From assembly GCF_037392515.1 (NCBI RefSeq), contig NW_027133924.1:29683-93682 (forward strand): 64,000 nt of DNA, given 5' to 3'. Positions 47,660-61,488 of this stretch are shown here, piece after piece (within the stretch, counting starts at the first letter, position 1; every line of letters begins with the position of its first letter). The notes under the pieces are model-generated. The model was not told where the DNA came from, searched no databases, and worked only from the letters and a program-made list of their open reading frames with translations. The position numbers were made by a program, and so were the translations under genes. The DNA comes from Haliotis asinina (lineage: Eukaryota; Mollusca; Gastropoda; Lepetellida; Haliotidae).

Positions 47660-50600
47660 CTCAGCTGGCCAATATAATTCAATGGAACTGCAGAGGGATT
47701 AAAAATAACTTTAACGAGTTACAGTTACTGGTACAAGATCATCAACCGTCGGCATTCTGTATCCAAGAGACATATCTTAAAGATACAGATAATTTTAAAT
47801 TGAGACAGTATGATGCTTACCATTCTTTTTCTCCTCAGAGGGATCGTGCAACTGGAGGAGCTTCTATTTTAGTACATCACAACGTCATCCATAGCCCTGT
47901 CGCTCTAAATACACAATTGCAAACTGTAGCTGTTCGTATTACTTTGCACATGGCGCTGACATTGTGCAGTTTGTACATACCGCCCTCTTCAAATATTCAC
48001 AAATCAGATCTTCAAAATTTATATGATCAACTCCCGAAGCCATGTTTAATCACGGGCGATCTTAACGGACACAACCCACTTTGGGGAAGTGTCAACACAA
48101 ATAGGAAGGGTAAATCATCGAGGATTTCATATCTGATAATAACTTATGTATTTTCAATGACGATTCAGCTACTTACCTACATCCAGCTACGGGAACATAT
48201 TCTTCCCTGGATATATCATTTGCCGACTCAAATTTGTGTAATGAATTCGAATGGGAGGTGCATGATGACCTGTGTGGGAGTGATCACTTCCCAACTATTC
48301 TTAAAGGCATTATCCCTGGGGATGATCCACCCTTATCCAGACGGAACTTCAAGAAGGCTGACTGGTCCTTATATAAAACACTTTGTATTGATCATTTAAA
48401 ACCTGATGTTTTTGTAAACAGCGAAGATCCTATACAGCTGTTTTCAGATATAATCAATAACATTGCTGACCAAACTATCCCCAAGTCCTCTGCAATTCCA
48501 CATGTTCGCAAACCATGGTTTACTAATGACTGTTAACAGGCCAGAAAGAGTAGGAGGAAAGCGGAAAAGTATTTTCGCCGCCACCCTACAGTACATAATT
48601 TAGATAGAGTAAAAATTTTAAATGCCAAGGCTCGACGCACTTTTAAACAGAGTAAACGCCTGTCTTTGAGGAACTATGTCTCCAAAATTAATTCCCGTAC
48701 ACCCATGTCTAAGGTGTGGAATATGATACAAAGAATTACGGGCAAAGGTTCCAGATCTACTGTTCATCATCTGAAGGATGGTGACCGGGTATTAACTGAT
48801 AAATCTGATATTGCCAACAAGCTTGGTGAAACTCTCGCCAAACATTCTTCTTCGTCCAATTACGTACCTGAATTTAAACACTACCAGAAACAGCAGGAGA
48901 AGAAGAGAATAAATTTTACCTCAGACAATGGCGAAGACTATAATGAATTATTTTCATTACATGAGCTACACACTGCCCTTGAGCAAGCTCATGATACAGC
49001 GTCAGGAGCTGACTATATTCACTATCAGCTCCTGAAACATTTGCCCAAATCATGTTTGGAAACAATGCTCAATATTTTTGATTCAATATGGACTTAGGGA
49101 AAATTCCCGTCTTCTTGGCGTAATGCTATTGTAGATCCTATTCCAAAACCTGGCCGGGATCATACTGATCCGTCGAATTACAGACCAAGTTCTTAAACGA
49201 GTTGTGTCTGTAAAACCATGGAGCGTATGGTAAACAGTCGATTAACATGGTTTCTTGAAACTAACAACCTTATCACAAATATTCAGTGTGGTTTCAGGAA
49301 GAATCGTAGTACCATTGATCATTTGGTACGTTTAGAATCCTTTGTAAAAAATGCATTTATCAATAAGCAACATGCTGTACCGATCTTTTTTTGATCTCGA
49401 GAAAGCATACGATACCACCTGGAAGCATGGCATTTTAAAGGATTTACATGGTTTCGGTTTAAGGGGTCGTTTACCTCTGTTTATATCGCAATTTTTACAA
49501 GGCAGGCAATTTCAAGTCCGAGTAGGTTCTACCCTGTCTGATCATTACAATCAGCATCAGGGTGTTCCGCAAGGCAGCATTTTGTCTGTGACCTTATTTA
49601 GTATCAAGATCAACAGTTTATCCAAGGTTTTAAACGATTCAATAGATGGATCACTTTTCGTGGATGATTTTAATATTTCCTGTCGCGGTAAGAATATGCA
49701 TACTATTGAACGGCAACTGCAATTATGTTTAAACAAAATAAATAAATGGTGTCTTGAGAATGGTTTTAAATTTTCTAAGACAAAAACTAATTGCTTCCAT
49801 TTCTGCCGTAAGTATAAACCACATAAGGACCCAGAATTATTTTTAAATGGCACTCCTATCAAAGTCGTTAAGGAGGCCAAGTTCTTAGGTTTGATTTTCG
49901 ACTCTCATTTAACTTTTCTTCCGCATATCAAATACTTGAAAACTAAATGCCTGAAGGCACTTGATCTATTGAAAGTTGTGTCAAATTCAAAATGGGGAGG
50001 GGATCAAGCTACTCTCCTGCACCTATACCGTGCACTTGTCCGTTCGAAGCTTGATTATGGCTCCATCATTTATGGTGGAGCCTGTAAAAGCAATCTAAAA
50101 CTCCTTGATTCTATCCACCACCAAGGTCTGAGACTTTGTCTTTGGTCGTTCCGAACTTCTCCTATTGACAGTCTCTATGTCGAAGCCGATGAACCATCTC
50201 TTACACAGCGCCGTATCAAATTAGCTCTACAATATATTACAAAACTATACTCTAACGAATCCAACCCTGCTTTTAACTGTGTTTTCGATCCTCTTTATGA
50301 GCATTTATACATCAAAAAGTCTTCTCTTGTTCCACCTTTTGGGCACAGAATTAAACCATTCATTTCTGCTGCCGGCATTGAGCTGAAAAGTATAGCGCCT
50401 TCTCGTCTTCTCCTCCTTGGCAATTAGTGAGGCCACAAGTTGACCTCACATTAACAAAGTTTAAAAAATCAGACACAAACGAATTACAATATAAACAAGA
50501 GTTTATGCAATTAAAAAATAATTATAGTACATACAAATCCTTATTTACAGATGGTTCCAAGGATGGTTGCACAGTTGCTTGTGCCACTGTCATTGGATCC

Positions 50601-51320
50601 AGAACAATATCTTCTCGATTACCTGATAACAGCTCCATTTTCACTGCAGAAGCTAACGCAATATTAACGGCTCTTCAATATATTCAAAGACATCCTAATC
50701 ATGTACAGTATATAATTTTTTCTGATTCTCTTTCTTGCCTTCAGGCTATTAAAAATTTGTCTTGTAAACATCCACTTTTAATTGACATAATTGAATTGTA
50801 TAATGATCTTACAACTGGCAGTGCGACATCTTTTGTTGGTTACCCAGCCATGTCGGTATTTCTGGGAATGCAATGGCCGATCTTGCTGCTAAGGCTGCAC
50901 TCAACAAATCTGTGACACCACGACTTATTCCATGCAGTGACTATAAAGCTAGCATTAGAACTTACATTCGTGATCTGATGCAAAAGAAGTGGGACACCCA
51001 AGTTGGAATAAATAAATTACATGCCATAAAACCTTATATTGGTTACACTCACTTGGGCTGTCAGTCCAGATTTGAAGAGGTCGCATTGGCCATACGCGTT
51101 ACACCCACAGTTATTTACTAAAAGGTGATGATCCTCCGTTTTGTATCCCTTGTGATGAGAGAACCACGGTCAAGCATATCCTGCTTGACTGTTGAATTCT
51201 CCATCATAAGGGATAACTATATATTTCAATGTCAAAACAATGAAGGATCTTTTAAGCACAGTTAGTACTCATTTAATTCTTGGATTTTTAAAAGAAATTG
51301 ATTTTCTTATTGAATTGTAA
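47656..51320 (+). pseudogene. Nimb-like LINE ORF2, unit 6
   Basis: Shared lesions; the private change at 47730 is silent. Confidence 0.92.
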
Positions 51321-51885
51321 TTGATATGTTCTGTAGATAGTTGTATTTTAATGATTGGTAGTTTAAATTAGTAACTTAGATTGTTAGTGGCTGTACCCTC
51401 AACGGGGGTTGAAGTATTGTAAAATTATTGTCCTCCTGAGAGGGTACGTAAGTCCAATACTCTCATAGTCAATTTAAATCTACTACTAGTTTTTAATCGT
51501 AGAATATTTGTTGTTTTTAAGTCATGGCTAAATTTCAGGATAATCGCCAATAGCTGAAGGGGTGGTGTAAATCCAGCTAGGTTTCATGCAGGTAGCAGAA
51601 GTAATGTAAGTCCCCATGGACCTTAGTATGGTGATCTACTTCAGTTGTTGGCGATCTATAGCCCCGGTTTTATGTTGTATTGTCTTCTTTAAATCCAATG
51701 TTTTAACTTTCAATGCTAGTTTTATGTTCTGTGATACTCTAGTGTTTTTACTGTCCTTCGCTGACAGGTTTTACTTTTTCTCTTTTCTCATCCTAACATT
51801 ACTATAACTTATTTTGTTCTCGTCACGATATGGCTGCAATATTGCCGATGTGACGTTAAATGTTAACTCACTCACTCACTCACTC
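51321..51885 (+). other. Nimb-like LINE 3' UTR and tail, unit 6
   Basis: Noncoding; tail at 51866-51885. Confidence 0.85.
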
Positions 51886-51894
51886 TATAAAATA
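51883..51894 (+). repeat. Target-site duplication, 3' copy, unit 6
   Basis: CTCTATAAAATA. Confidence 0.9.
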
Positions 51895-52133
51895 CTGAGC
51901 CCACTGAAAGCAGTAATCGCACTCTATTTTCGTTCTTAAACGTCACAAACCAAGTGCCATTCGCCTTTGGTTTCCATATTGAAAGAATTGGTTGCATGTT
52001 GAATAATATCAAACACATTTTCCCTGTCAAAATTTCTAATTGCAGATTTCATACGAACCGTCTGATGTATCGTCCTCCGATCCAGGAAACGGGTCGGCAC
52101 AGCAGGTTCCACAACTGCAGCATGATAGGCCAT
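51895..52133 (-). pseudogene. Tx1-clade LINE ORF1 N-terminal part, unit 6
   Basis: ATG at 52133; continues at 45783. Confidence 0.8.
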
Positions 52134-52958
52134 GGTCCTTAAGAACAATGGGGGTAGACCCAGAGGTCACATGAAATATGACAATTTTTGTGAAGGCAAC
52201 AAAATGTTAAAATAACCTTATTTATTCCTTTGAATACACAGAGTGCAGGCGCTAAAACGTCGGGGCGACGTAGGAAAAGCATCCTGCAGCTAGCGCCATG
52301 AGCCGGTGGATTGGCGCTTAATTAACGAGGCGCGGGGACACAGCACTTGGAGGAGTTTGTGCAGTCACCCCCAGATAAGCGTAAACAAACAGTGCAACTG
52401 ACCGCGTGGACTAAATCCACTAAACTTAAATACAGTGCAAGTATCAAAACAATGGTAGGATACGTGAACTTTAGTCACAAATGTTGTTTTATTTAAAAAA
52501 TATAATGAAAGTTAAAGACATTTTGAAATTTCAATGTAAACTGATCCAGGGGAAACGCGCCGAAGTTTCTGGTATCTCCTTACCACTTGAAAACACTTAC
52601 TAGGGGTTAGCTGGCTCTTAAGACGTGTGTTATCGGGCAGAATGTGGATGTGAGGGTGTGAGAATCTACGACGTTATTACCGGCGTGCGACACCATGGCC
52701 AACGTCCTTGGATACTGGGACAGACAAACTGCAAGTGGAAAATAAATCACTTTGAGGAACTTCCCGGGGCTTGGTTTGGTCGGAGTACAATGTGGTTGAG
52801 TGGATGGGTCCATTTCTTCAGTTTGGAAGTGGTTGCATGGTGCCTCCAGTGAAACGGACGCGCGAAAAGGTAGGCAAAGTGAGATTAAAAAAGGGAAATG
52901 ATATGTGGAAAAGAGAGGGCTAAGTTAAGCGTTCTATTTTTTGAATTGTATTATGAGT
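52134..52958. other. Unassigned spacer, unit 6
   Basis: Foldback at 52244-52297, 3' box at 52933-52941. Two private substitutions (52376, 52648), so this stretch is no more conserved than the rest. Confidence 0.6.
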
Positions 52959-53111
52959 GGTGAGCCATTCCCGGAGGTACTGCAATACCGGGTCAACCCG
53001 TGATGAGGGCGGAGCAAGCTCCGTGGCACCTCATCCCGTTGCAAAAATCAGTTTAATATCGATGTCTCCAATAGGACACGTATCAGATATTAAGCTGATA
53101 AGAACAGATAC
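52959..53111 (-). pseudogene. U2: U2 snRNA remnant, unit 6
   Basis: Unchanged. Confidence 0.92.
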
Positions 53112-53738
53112 TTTTTTTTTCTTTTTGATAAAATTTAATGCATATAACAAATTTACAAGCTCGGCCTAAAAGTATATCACAAAAAAGAAGTTTTGCCCTG
53201 CAGCGCTAACAACTAAAGAACTAAAAGAGGAAATTGCCAAACCTGGCTACATGCAATACACATTCACACTATATACATCAAATGAAGATAGATCTAGATG
53301 AAACACACGTAAATGAAGCATACATAATATATATTAACAAACGAGAAATACAAACAAACATGCCATATTCTAACTGACAACCAATCAAACCATATATATA
53401 TATAAAGAATCATCAACATGCACATACTATATACATCACACTATACAAACAATATACATGCACAACATCACTATGTAAAATGCTACACATGCCAAAACCT
53501 GGCTACATGCACAATACATATTTACAATATAAAGATCAAATGAAGTATGAACTGAATGAAGCGAGCATAAATGAAGCATTCGAAAAGGAAACAAGGGTAA
53601 ATGAAGCGTACGTAAACCAATAAACTCAAATGAAGCGTACATAATATATAGATAGATTCACAAACTTTTATGCCACATTATGGCTACAAAGTGTCAGTCA
53701 GTTAGAGCAAAAGTATGTGCATATATTTATCTATTAAG
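53112..53738 (-). other. Tx1-clade LINE 3' UTR, unit 6
   Basis: Noncoding. Confidence 0.75.
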
Positions 53739-55138
53739 TTAAATATGTAATTCTAATAAATGATCGGGATTGATTTTACCAAATACTGAAGTTGAAAGCC
53801 AGTACCAGGAAAAGACAGATAGCGGAAAGCGACAAAAGTCAACCTTGACACGTGTCCTAAGGAAACATAGAAAACGCAACATGATATCATTTCCATTTAA
53901 TTTTCTGTGCTCAAATTTATTTGAATTCCGAATAAGCAAAATTGTATATTTTGCCAAAGTTAAAAGGTAAATGCATAATGATTTTTTATAAGAATTTGGA
54001 ATTTTAGGAACCAAATTAAACCGAATGACTTCGTTAGATCTTTCCAATAAGCCAAAAGACAATTGATCTAACCACTGGAAAACGATATCCCACAAAACAT
54101 CAACACACGAGCAATAGATGAAAAGATTGTCAGAAGTTTCTATTGCTATACGACAGAGTGGACAGTTAGGAGTGATAGACATTCCCCGAGTATAAAGTGT
54201 ATACCCCAAGGGGAGAGAATCATAGATGAGACGATAATTGACCGATTTCGAAAGTGGATCCACGAAGGAATTGTGTAGATTAAGCCAAACCTGCTGAAAA
54301 GGAATACGTGGATACAACGTTTCAACTTTATTTTCCACAACAGTTTGTAATAAACAAGCATAGTACTGTTTTGATGTAAACCGAAACATATCTATCAAAT
54401 AATTTGAATTGACAGCTTCAAACTGTCTTAAAGCCAATAAACACGTCTGATACAATAATGGCATCGTCTCAGAATGAGGAAATAATAGTGAAGCAAAAGT
54501 AGGACAATAGTGACGTAAAGACATTCCTAACCAATATTTTGCAAAAAATGTCCACTTAGTTGAAGAATTATGCAAAAGATTTTGAATGTGCTTTAAATAA
54601 AAAGAATATAATTTTGATTGGATGTGAACTACACCCAAACCCCCATCCAAAATAGGTTTATAGCACACAGACCTCCGAATAGGCTTAGCAGTGGACTGTC
54701 AAATAAAACGAAAAGTCTCCCTCTGAAAAAGGTCGACATAATGTTTTGAAAATATTGTTACAGCCCCTCGATACCAAAATTTAGACAAAGCCATGACATT
54801 GCACACAGTAGATTTGCCCAGGTGATAACACCTTAGACACACTGGCAACCGACCCGGGGCAGTGACTAGCATGGACATTCTGTCACCCAGTCTAACAATA
54901 TATGGAATATCTTCAGCTTTTCCACTGTCAACTTGCAACTGGACAGTTCTCACACCAGTCTGAACAGGGGATCCCCCAATTAACATAGTTTCAGGAGTTA
55001 TGCTCAGCACCTTCCCAAATCTCCTAAAGTAGGAATCCAGGAATTCATTGGATACTACACCATGAATCCAGTGTACTCTCAAATCCAGTACTTCCTTGTC
55101 GTAGGGAGAAAAGTCTATTTTAATGTCTCTATAAAATA
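53739..55138 (-). pseudogene. Tx1-clade LINE ORF1/ORF2 deletion fusion, unit 6
   Basis: Shared junction and in-frame TGA (54701-54699); C at 54207. Confidence 0.88.
55127..55138 (+). repeat. Target-site duplication, 5' copy, unit 6
   Basis: CTCTATAAAATA, pairing with 61238-61249. Confidence 0.9.
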
Positions 55139-55139
55139 A

Positions 55140-55197
55140 GCACCCATGGCGAGCCACCTCCTCGTGGTGGGTGCTGGGTAACGCTAAGTGCTCGCCA
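55140..55197 (+). ncRNA. HDV-like ribozyme, unit 6
   Basis: All paired segments unchanged. Confidence 0.85.
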
Positions 55198-55758
55198 ACC
55201 CCCCGTGTGGATCCGGGGGCATATTTGGTCCACCAATCCGTTGGCCGTGGGTTGCGTCCCTGTGTCGGTGGAGGAGGGGATCCTGGTGGTTGAGGGTAAT
55301 GGGGGCCTCGAACGACGTTCCTGTTACTCAACACACCACTTTGGCCCTGACTTCACCTAGACGGGTGGTAGAACTGGCCCGGTTCTATCAATCGGCTGGT
55401 CACGCCATGCCCTGTGCATGGACAAACTTCCTCAGCAATTATTGTGCATGTTTGTACATTTGTGACAATGAGCGTTTGTTATTATCATACTCTATACTAT
55501 AATAATTTGCCTAGAGTCCTATGCCAGAAGGCGGTGGCTCATGGGCCAATCTAGTGATGTTGACCTCCGAATGATGTATGTCTCTAATTTCTTGTCTAGG
55601 GCCGAACCAGTCTGGCATTGAATTGGTCGACAAATACAGCTATTCGTGTCATATTCGCTGGAGTATACTATCCCTGTATCCCTGGTGTCAGCATCTTGGA
55701 TACCCGTTGCTAATAGACACCGTCCTTGTTGACACTCCATGGTGGGTGGGGAGCAGGG
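55198..55758 (+). other. Nimb-like LINE 5' UTR, unit 6
   Basis: Noncoding leader. Confidence 0.7.
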
Positions 55759-57014
55759 ATGGTGAATGATTTTCCTTTCGCCATGACTTTCCAACAAGCT
55801 GGTTCAACTCGACATGACAAAAAACGACGTCTGGACGAACTAGATCGTCCATCCGACACAAATTCAACCACTGATTCCTGGGCTAATCGAAGCAACTGAT
55901 TTTCTGCCTAACAAACTCAACCCATTTGCCGTGTCAAAAGCTATCTATGGGATCTGTGGGGAGGTGAAAAATGTCACCCGTCTCCGTAATGGTTCACTGT
56001 TAGTTGAGTGCGCACGGAGACAGCAATCTCTAAATCTTATGTCTGTTAAAACATTTGCCAATATAGAAGTTGCCGTGTCCGTGCACAAAACTCTTAATTC
56101 GTGCCGTGGTATCATACGTGACAGGGCACGCTCTCTGTATGATATGAGTGAAGAGGATATTGCAGCTGAGCTTGAAGATCAGGGGGTTACAGCAGTGAAA
56201 CGTTTCACCATTAAAAAGGATGGAATTGTAACTAAAACAAATATATATCTTCTAACATTTGCCAGACCTTCTTTACCACAGTCAATTAAGGCAGGATATC
56301 TTAACATCGGGGTGGATGTGTATTGTCCCCAATCCACTCCGGTGTTATAAATGTCAACAGTTTGGTCATGGGACTTACTCATGTCGTAATCCTGCAGTAT
56401 GTTATCGCTGTGGCGATCCTCATGATGGCACAGGTTGCGAGAATGATCTCAAGTGTGTTAACTGCAAAGAGACTCATGCTGCTTCTTCAAGGTCATGCCC
56501 TATATATCAAAGGGAATCGAAGATAATGAAAATAAAATGTGAAAAAAATCTCTCTTATTTTGAAGCCAAAAAACTTTTCACCACTCAGTCCTCAACCCCA
56601 TCAAATATAACATATTCTGCTGCAGTTACCCGTTCTGTAGCAATGTCCTCAGCTGCATGTCAAACTGACTTGACCTGGGTCAAATCAGAAAAATCTGTGT
56701 TTTCATCTAACAAACCTGCTTCTGAACCGAAAGAATCTACTGCCCCAGTCACTCAAATAACGTCTGAGTCTCAGACAGAAATTCAGTCTGAGTCATCACA
56801 ATTGACTGCTTCGCCACTAGCCACATCACAACCACCCACTATTCCAGTGAAAAAGCAGAAAGGTAAAAAATTACATATGACAGAAACACATGTTGTTCCT
56901 CTACAAAATACTTTTGGGCCTCTAGACATGGAGGTGACCCCATACTCACAGGACGAGCGGAGGTGCTTACCCCCGTCACGTTCTCGCGAAAGATCGCCCA
57001 TTGAGCCACCATGA
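55759..57014 (+). pseudogene. Nimb-like LINE ORF1, units 6-7 copy
   Basis: Shared frameshifts only. Confidence 0.92.
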
Positions 57015-60000
57015 CTCAGCTGGCCAATATAATTCAATGGAACTGCAGAGGGATTAAAAATAACTTTAACGAGTTACAGTTACTCGTACAAGATCATCAA
57101 CCGTCGGCATTCTGTATCCAAGAGACATATCTTAAAGATACAGATAATTTTAAATTGAGACAGTATGATGCTTACCATTCTTTTTCTCCTCAGAGGGATC
57201 GTGCAACTGGAGGAGCTTCTATTTTAGTACATCACAACGTCATCCATAGCCCTGTCGCTCTAAATACACAATTGCAAACTGTAGCTGTTCGTATTACTTT
57301 GCACATGGCGCTGACATTGTGCAGTTTGTACATACCGCCCTCTTCAAATATTCACAAATCAGATCTTCAAAATTTATATGATCAACTCCCGAAGCCATGT
57401 TTAATCACGGGCGATCTTAACGGACACAACCCACTTTGGGGAAGTGTCAACACAAATAGGAAGGGTAAATCATCGAGGATTTCATATCTGATAATAACTT
57501 ATGTATTTTCAATGACGATTCAGCTACTTACCTACATCCAGCTACGGGAACATATTCTTCCCTGGATATATCATTTGCCGACTCAAATTTGTGTAATGAA
57601 TTCGAATGGGAGGTGCATGATGACCTGTGTGGGAGTGATCACTTCCCAACTATTCTTAAAGGCATTATCCCTGGGGATGATCCACCCTTATCCAGACGGA
57701 ACTTCAAGAAGGCTGACTGGTCCTTATATAAAACACTTTGTATTGATCATTTAAAACCTGATGTTTTTGTAAACAGCGAAGATCCTATACAGCTGTTTTC
57801 AGATATAATCAATAACATTGCTGACCAAACTATCCCCAAGTCCTCTGCAATTCCACATGTTCGCAAACCATGGTTTACTAATGACTGTTAACAGGCCAGA
57901 AAGAGTAGGAGGAAAGCGGAAAAGTATTTTCGCCGCCACCCTACAGTACATAATTTAGATAGAGTAAAAATTTTAAATGCCAAGGCTCGACGCACTTTTA
58001 AACAGAGTAAACGCCTGTCTTTGAGGAACTATGTCTCCAAAATTAATTCCCGTACACCCATGTCTAAGGTGTGGAATATGATACAAAGAATTACGGGCAA
58101 AGGTTCCAGATCTACTGTTCATCATCTGAAGGATGGTGACCGGGTATTAACTGATAAATCTGATATTGCCAACAAGCTTGGTGAAACTCTCGCCAAACAT
58201 TCTTCTTCGTCCAATTACGTACCTGAATTTAAACACTACCAGAAACAGCAGGAGAAGAAGAGAATAAATTTTACCTCAGACAATGGCGAAGACTATAATG
58301 AATTATTTTCATTACATGAGCTACACACTGCCCTTGAGCAAGCTCATGATACAGCGTCAGGAGCTGACTATATTCACTATCAGCTCCTGAAACATTTGCC
58401 CAAATCATGTTTGGAAACAATGCTCAATATTTTTGATTCAATATGGACTTAGGGAAAATTCCCGTCTTCTTGGCGTAATGCTATTGTAGATCCTATTCCA
58501 AAACCTGGCCGGGATCATACTGATCCGTCGAATTACAGACCAAGTTCTTAAACGAGTTGTGTCTGTAAAACCATGGAGCGTATGGTAAACAGTCGATTAA
58601 CATGGTTTCTTGAAACTAACAACCTTATCACAAATATTCAGTGTGGTTTCAGGAAGAATCGTAGTACCATTGATCATTTGGTACGTTTAGAATCCTTTGT
58701 AAAAAATGCATTTATCAATAAGCAACATGCTGTACTGATCTTTTTTTGATCTCGAGAAAGCATACGATACCACCTGGAAGCATGGCATTTTAAAGGATTT
58801 ACATGGTTTCGGTTTAAGGGGTCGTTTACCTCTGTTTATATCGCAATTTTTACAAGGCAGGCAATTTCAAGTCCGAGTAGGTTCTACCCTGTCTGATCAT
58901 TACAATCAGCATCAGGGTGTTCCGCAAGGCAGCATTTTGTCTGTGACCTTATTTAGTATCAAGATCAACAGTTTATCCAAGGTTTTAAACGATTCAATAG
59001 ATGGATCACTTTTCGTGGATGATTTTAATATTTCCTGTCGCGGTAAGAATATGCATACTATTGAACGGCAACTGCAATTATGTTTAAACAAAATAAATAA
59101 ATGGTGTCTTGAGAATGGTTTTAAATTTTCTAAGACAAAAACTAATTGCTTCCATTTCTGCCGTAAGTATAAACCACATAAGGACCCAGAATTATTTTTA
59201 AATGGCACTCCTATCAAAGTCGTTAAGGAGGCCAAGTTCTTAGGTTTGATTTTCGACTCTCATTTAACTTTTCTTCCGCATATCAAATACTTGAAAACTA
59301 AATGCCTGAAGGCACTTGATCTATTGAAAGTTGTGTCAAATTCAAAATGGGGAGGGGATCAAGCTACTCTCCTGCACCTATACCGTGCACTTGTCCGTTC
59401 GAAGCTTGATTATGGCTCCATCATTTATGGTGGAGCCTGTAAAAGCAATCTAAAACTCCTTGATTCTATCCACCACCAAGGTCTGAGACTTTGTCTTTGG
59501 TCGTTCCGAACTTCTCCTATTGACAGTCTCTATGTCGAAGCCGATGAACCATCTCTTACACAGCGCCGTATCAAATTAGCTCTACAATATATTACAAAAC
59601 TATACTCTAACGAATCCAACCCTGCTTTTAACTGTGTTTTCGATCCTCTTTATGAGCATTTATACATCAAAAAGTGTTCTCTTGTTCCACCTTTTGGGCA
59701 CAGAATTAAACCATTCATTTCTGCTGCCGGCATTGAGCTGAAAAGTATAGCGCCTTCTCGTCTTCTCCTCCTTGGCAATTAGTGAGGCCACAAGTTGACC
59801 TCACATTAACAAAGTTTAAAAAATCAGACACAAACGAATTACAATATAAACAAGAGTTTATGCAATTAAAAAATAATTATAGTACATACAAATCCTTATT
59901 TACAGATGGTTCCAAGGATGGTTGCACAGTTGCTTGTGCCACTGTCATTGGATCCAGAACAATATCTTCTCGATTACCTGATAACAGCTCCATTTTCACT

Positions 60001-60675
60001 GCAGAAGCTAACGCAATATTAACGGCTCTTCAATATATTCAAAGACATCCTAATCATGTACAGTATATAATTTTTTCTGATTCTCTTTCTTGCCTTCAGG
60101 CTATTAAAAATTTGTCTTGTAAACATCCACTTTTAATTGACATAATTGAATTGTATAATGATCTTACAACTGGCAGTGCGACATCTTTTGTTGGTTACCC
60201 AGCCATGTCGGTATTTCTGGGAATGCAATGGCCGATCTTGCTGCTAAGGCTGCACTCAACAAATCTGTGACACCACGACTTATTCCATGCAGTGACTATA
60301 AAGCTAGCATTAGAACTTACATTCGTGATCTGATGCAAAAGAAGTGGGACACCCAAGTTGGAATAAATAAATTACATGCCATAAAACCTTATATTGGTTA
60401 CACTCACTTGGGCTGTCAGTCCAGATTTGAAGAGGTCGCATTGGCCATACGCGTTACACCCACAGTTATTTACTAAAAGGTGATGATCCTCCGTTTTGTA
60501 TCCCTTGTGATGAGAGAACCACGGTCAAGCATATCCTGCTTGACTGTTGAATTCTCCATCATAAGGGATAACTATATATTTCAATGTCAAAACAATGAAG
60601 GATCTTTTTAGCACAGTTAGTACACATTTAATTCTTGGATTTTTAAAAGAAATTGATTTTCTTATTGAATTGTAA
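57011..60675 (+). pseudogene. Nimb-like LINE ORF2, unit 7
   Basis: Shared lesions. T at 58736 adds a private TGA in the RT frame just before motif A, and G at 59676 changes Ser to Cys. A at 60624 is also private. Confidence 0.92.
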
Positions 60676-61240
60676 TTGATATGTTCTGTAGATAGTTGTA
60701 TTTTAATGATTGGTAGTTTAAATTAGTAACTTAGATTGTTAGTGGCTGTACCCTCAACGGGGGTTGAAGTATTGTAAAATTATTGTCCTCCTGAGAGGGT
60801 ACGTAAGTCCAATACTCTCATAGTCAATTTAAATCTACTACTAGTTTTTAATCGTAGAATATTTGTTGTTTTTAAGTCATGGCTAAATTTCAGGATAATC
60901 GCCAATAGCTGAAGGGGTGGTGTAAATCCAGCTAGGTTTCATGCAGGTAGCAGAAGTAATGTAAGTCCCCATGGACCTTAGTATGGTGATCTACTTCAGT
61001 TGTTGGCGATCTATAGCCCCGGTTTTATGTTGTATTGTCTTCTTTAAATCCAATGTTTTAACTTTCAATGCTAGTTTTATGTTCTGTGATACTCTAGTGT
61101 TTTTACTGTCCTTCGCTGACAGGTTTTACTTTTTCTCTTTTCTCATCCTAACATTACTATAACTTATTTTGTTCTCGTCACGATATGGCTGCAATATTGC
61201 CGATGTGACGTTAAATGTTAACTCACTCACTCACTCACTC
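60676..61240 (+). other. Nimb-like LINE 3' UTR and tail, unit 7
   Basis: Noncoding; tail at 61221-61240. Confidence 0.85.
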
Positions 61241-61249
61241 TATAAAATA
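61238..61249 (+). repeat. Target-site duplication, 3' copy, unit 7
   Basis: CTCTATAAAATA. Confidence 0.9.
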
Positions 61250-61488
61250 CTGAGCCCACTGAAAGCAGTAATCGCACTCTATTTTCGTTCTTAAACGTCA
61301 CAAACCAAGTGCCATTCGCCTTTGGTTTCCATATTGAAAGAATTGGTTGCATGTTGAATAATATCAAACACATTTTCCCTGTCAAAATTTCTAATTGCAG
61401 ATTTCATACGAACCGTCTGATGTATCGTCCTCCGATCCAGGAAACGGGTCGGCACAGCAGGTTCCACAACTGCAGCATGATAGGCCAT
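61250..61488 (-). pseudogene. Tx1-clade LINE ORF1 N-terminal part, unit 7
   Basis: ATG at 61488; continues at 55138. Confidence 0.8.

Larger units (their letters stand above)
45784..51885 (+). mobile_element. Nimb-like LINE, full length, units 5-6
   Basis: 6,102 bp, complete ends. Confidence 0.95.
43757..52133 (-). mobile_element. Tx1-clade LINE with nested Nimb-like LINE, units 5-6
   Basis: ORF1 ATG at 52133; split at 51895/45783; 3' end at 43757. Confidence 0.85.
46908..56262 (+). repeat. Array unit 6 (9,355 bp)
   Basis: Private differences are G at 47730, T at 52376 and A at 52648. T at 48024 is shared with units 5 and 7; C at 54207 with units 4 and 7. It lacks the T that units 4, 5 and 7 share. 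Confidence 0.95.
55139..61240 (+). mobile_element. Nimb-like LINE, full length, units 6-7
   Basis: 6,102 bp, complete ends. Confidence 0.95.
53112..61488 (-). mobile_element. Tx1-clade LINE with nested Nimb-like LINE, units 6-7
   Basis: ORF1 ATG at 61488; split at 61250/55138; 3' end at 53112. Confidence 0.85.
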
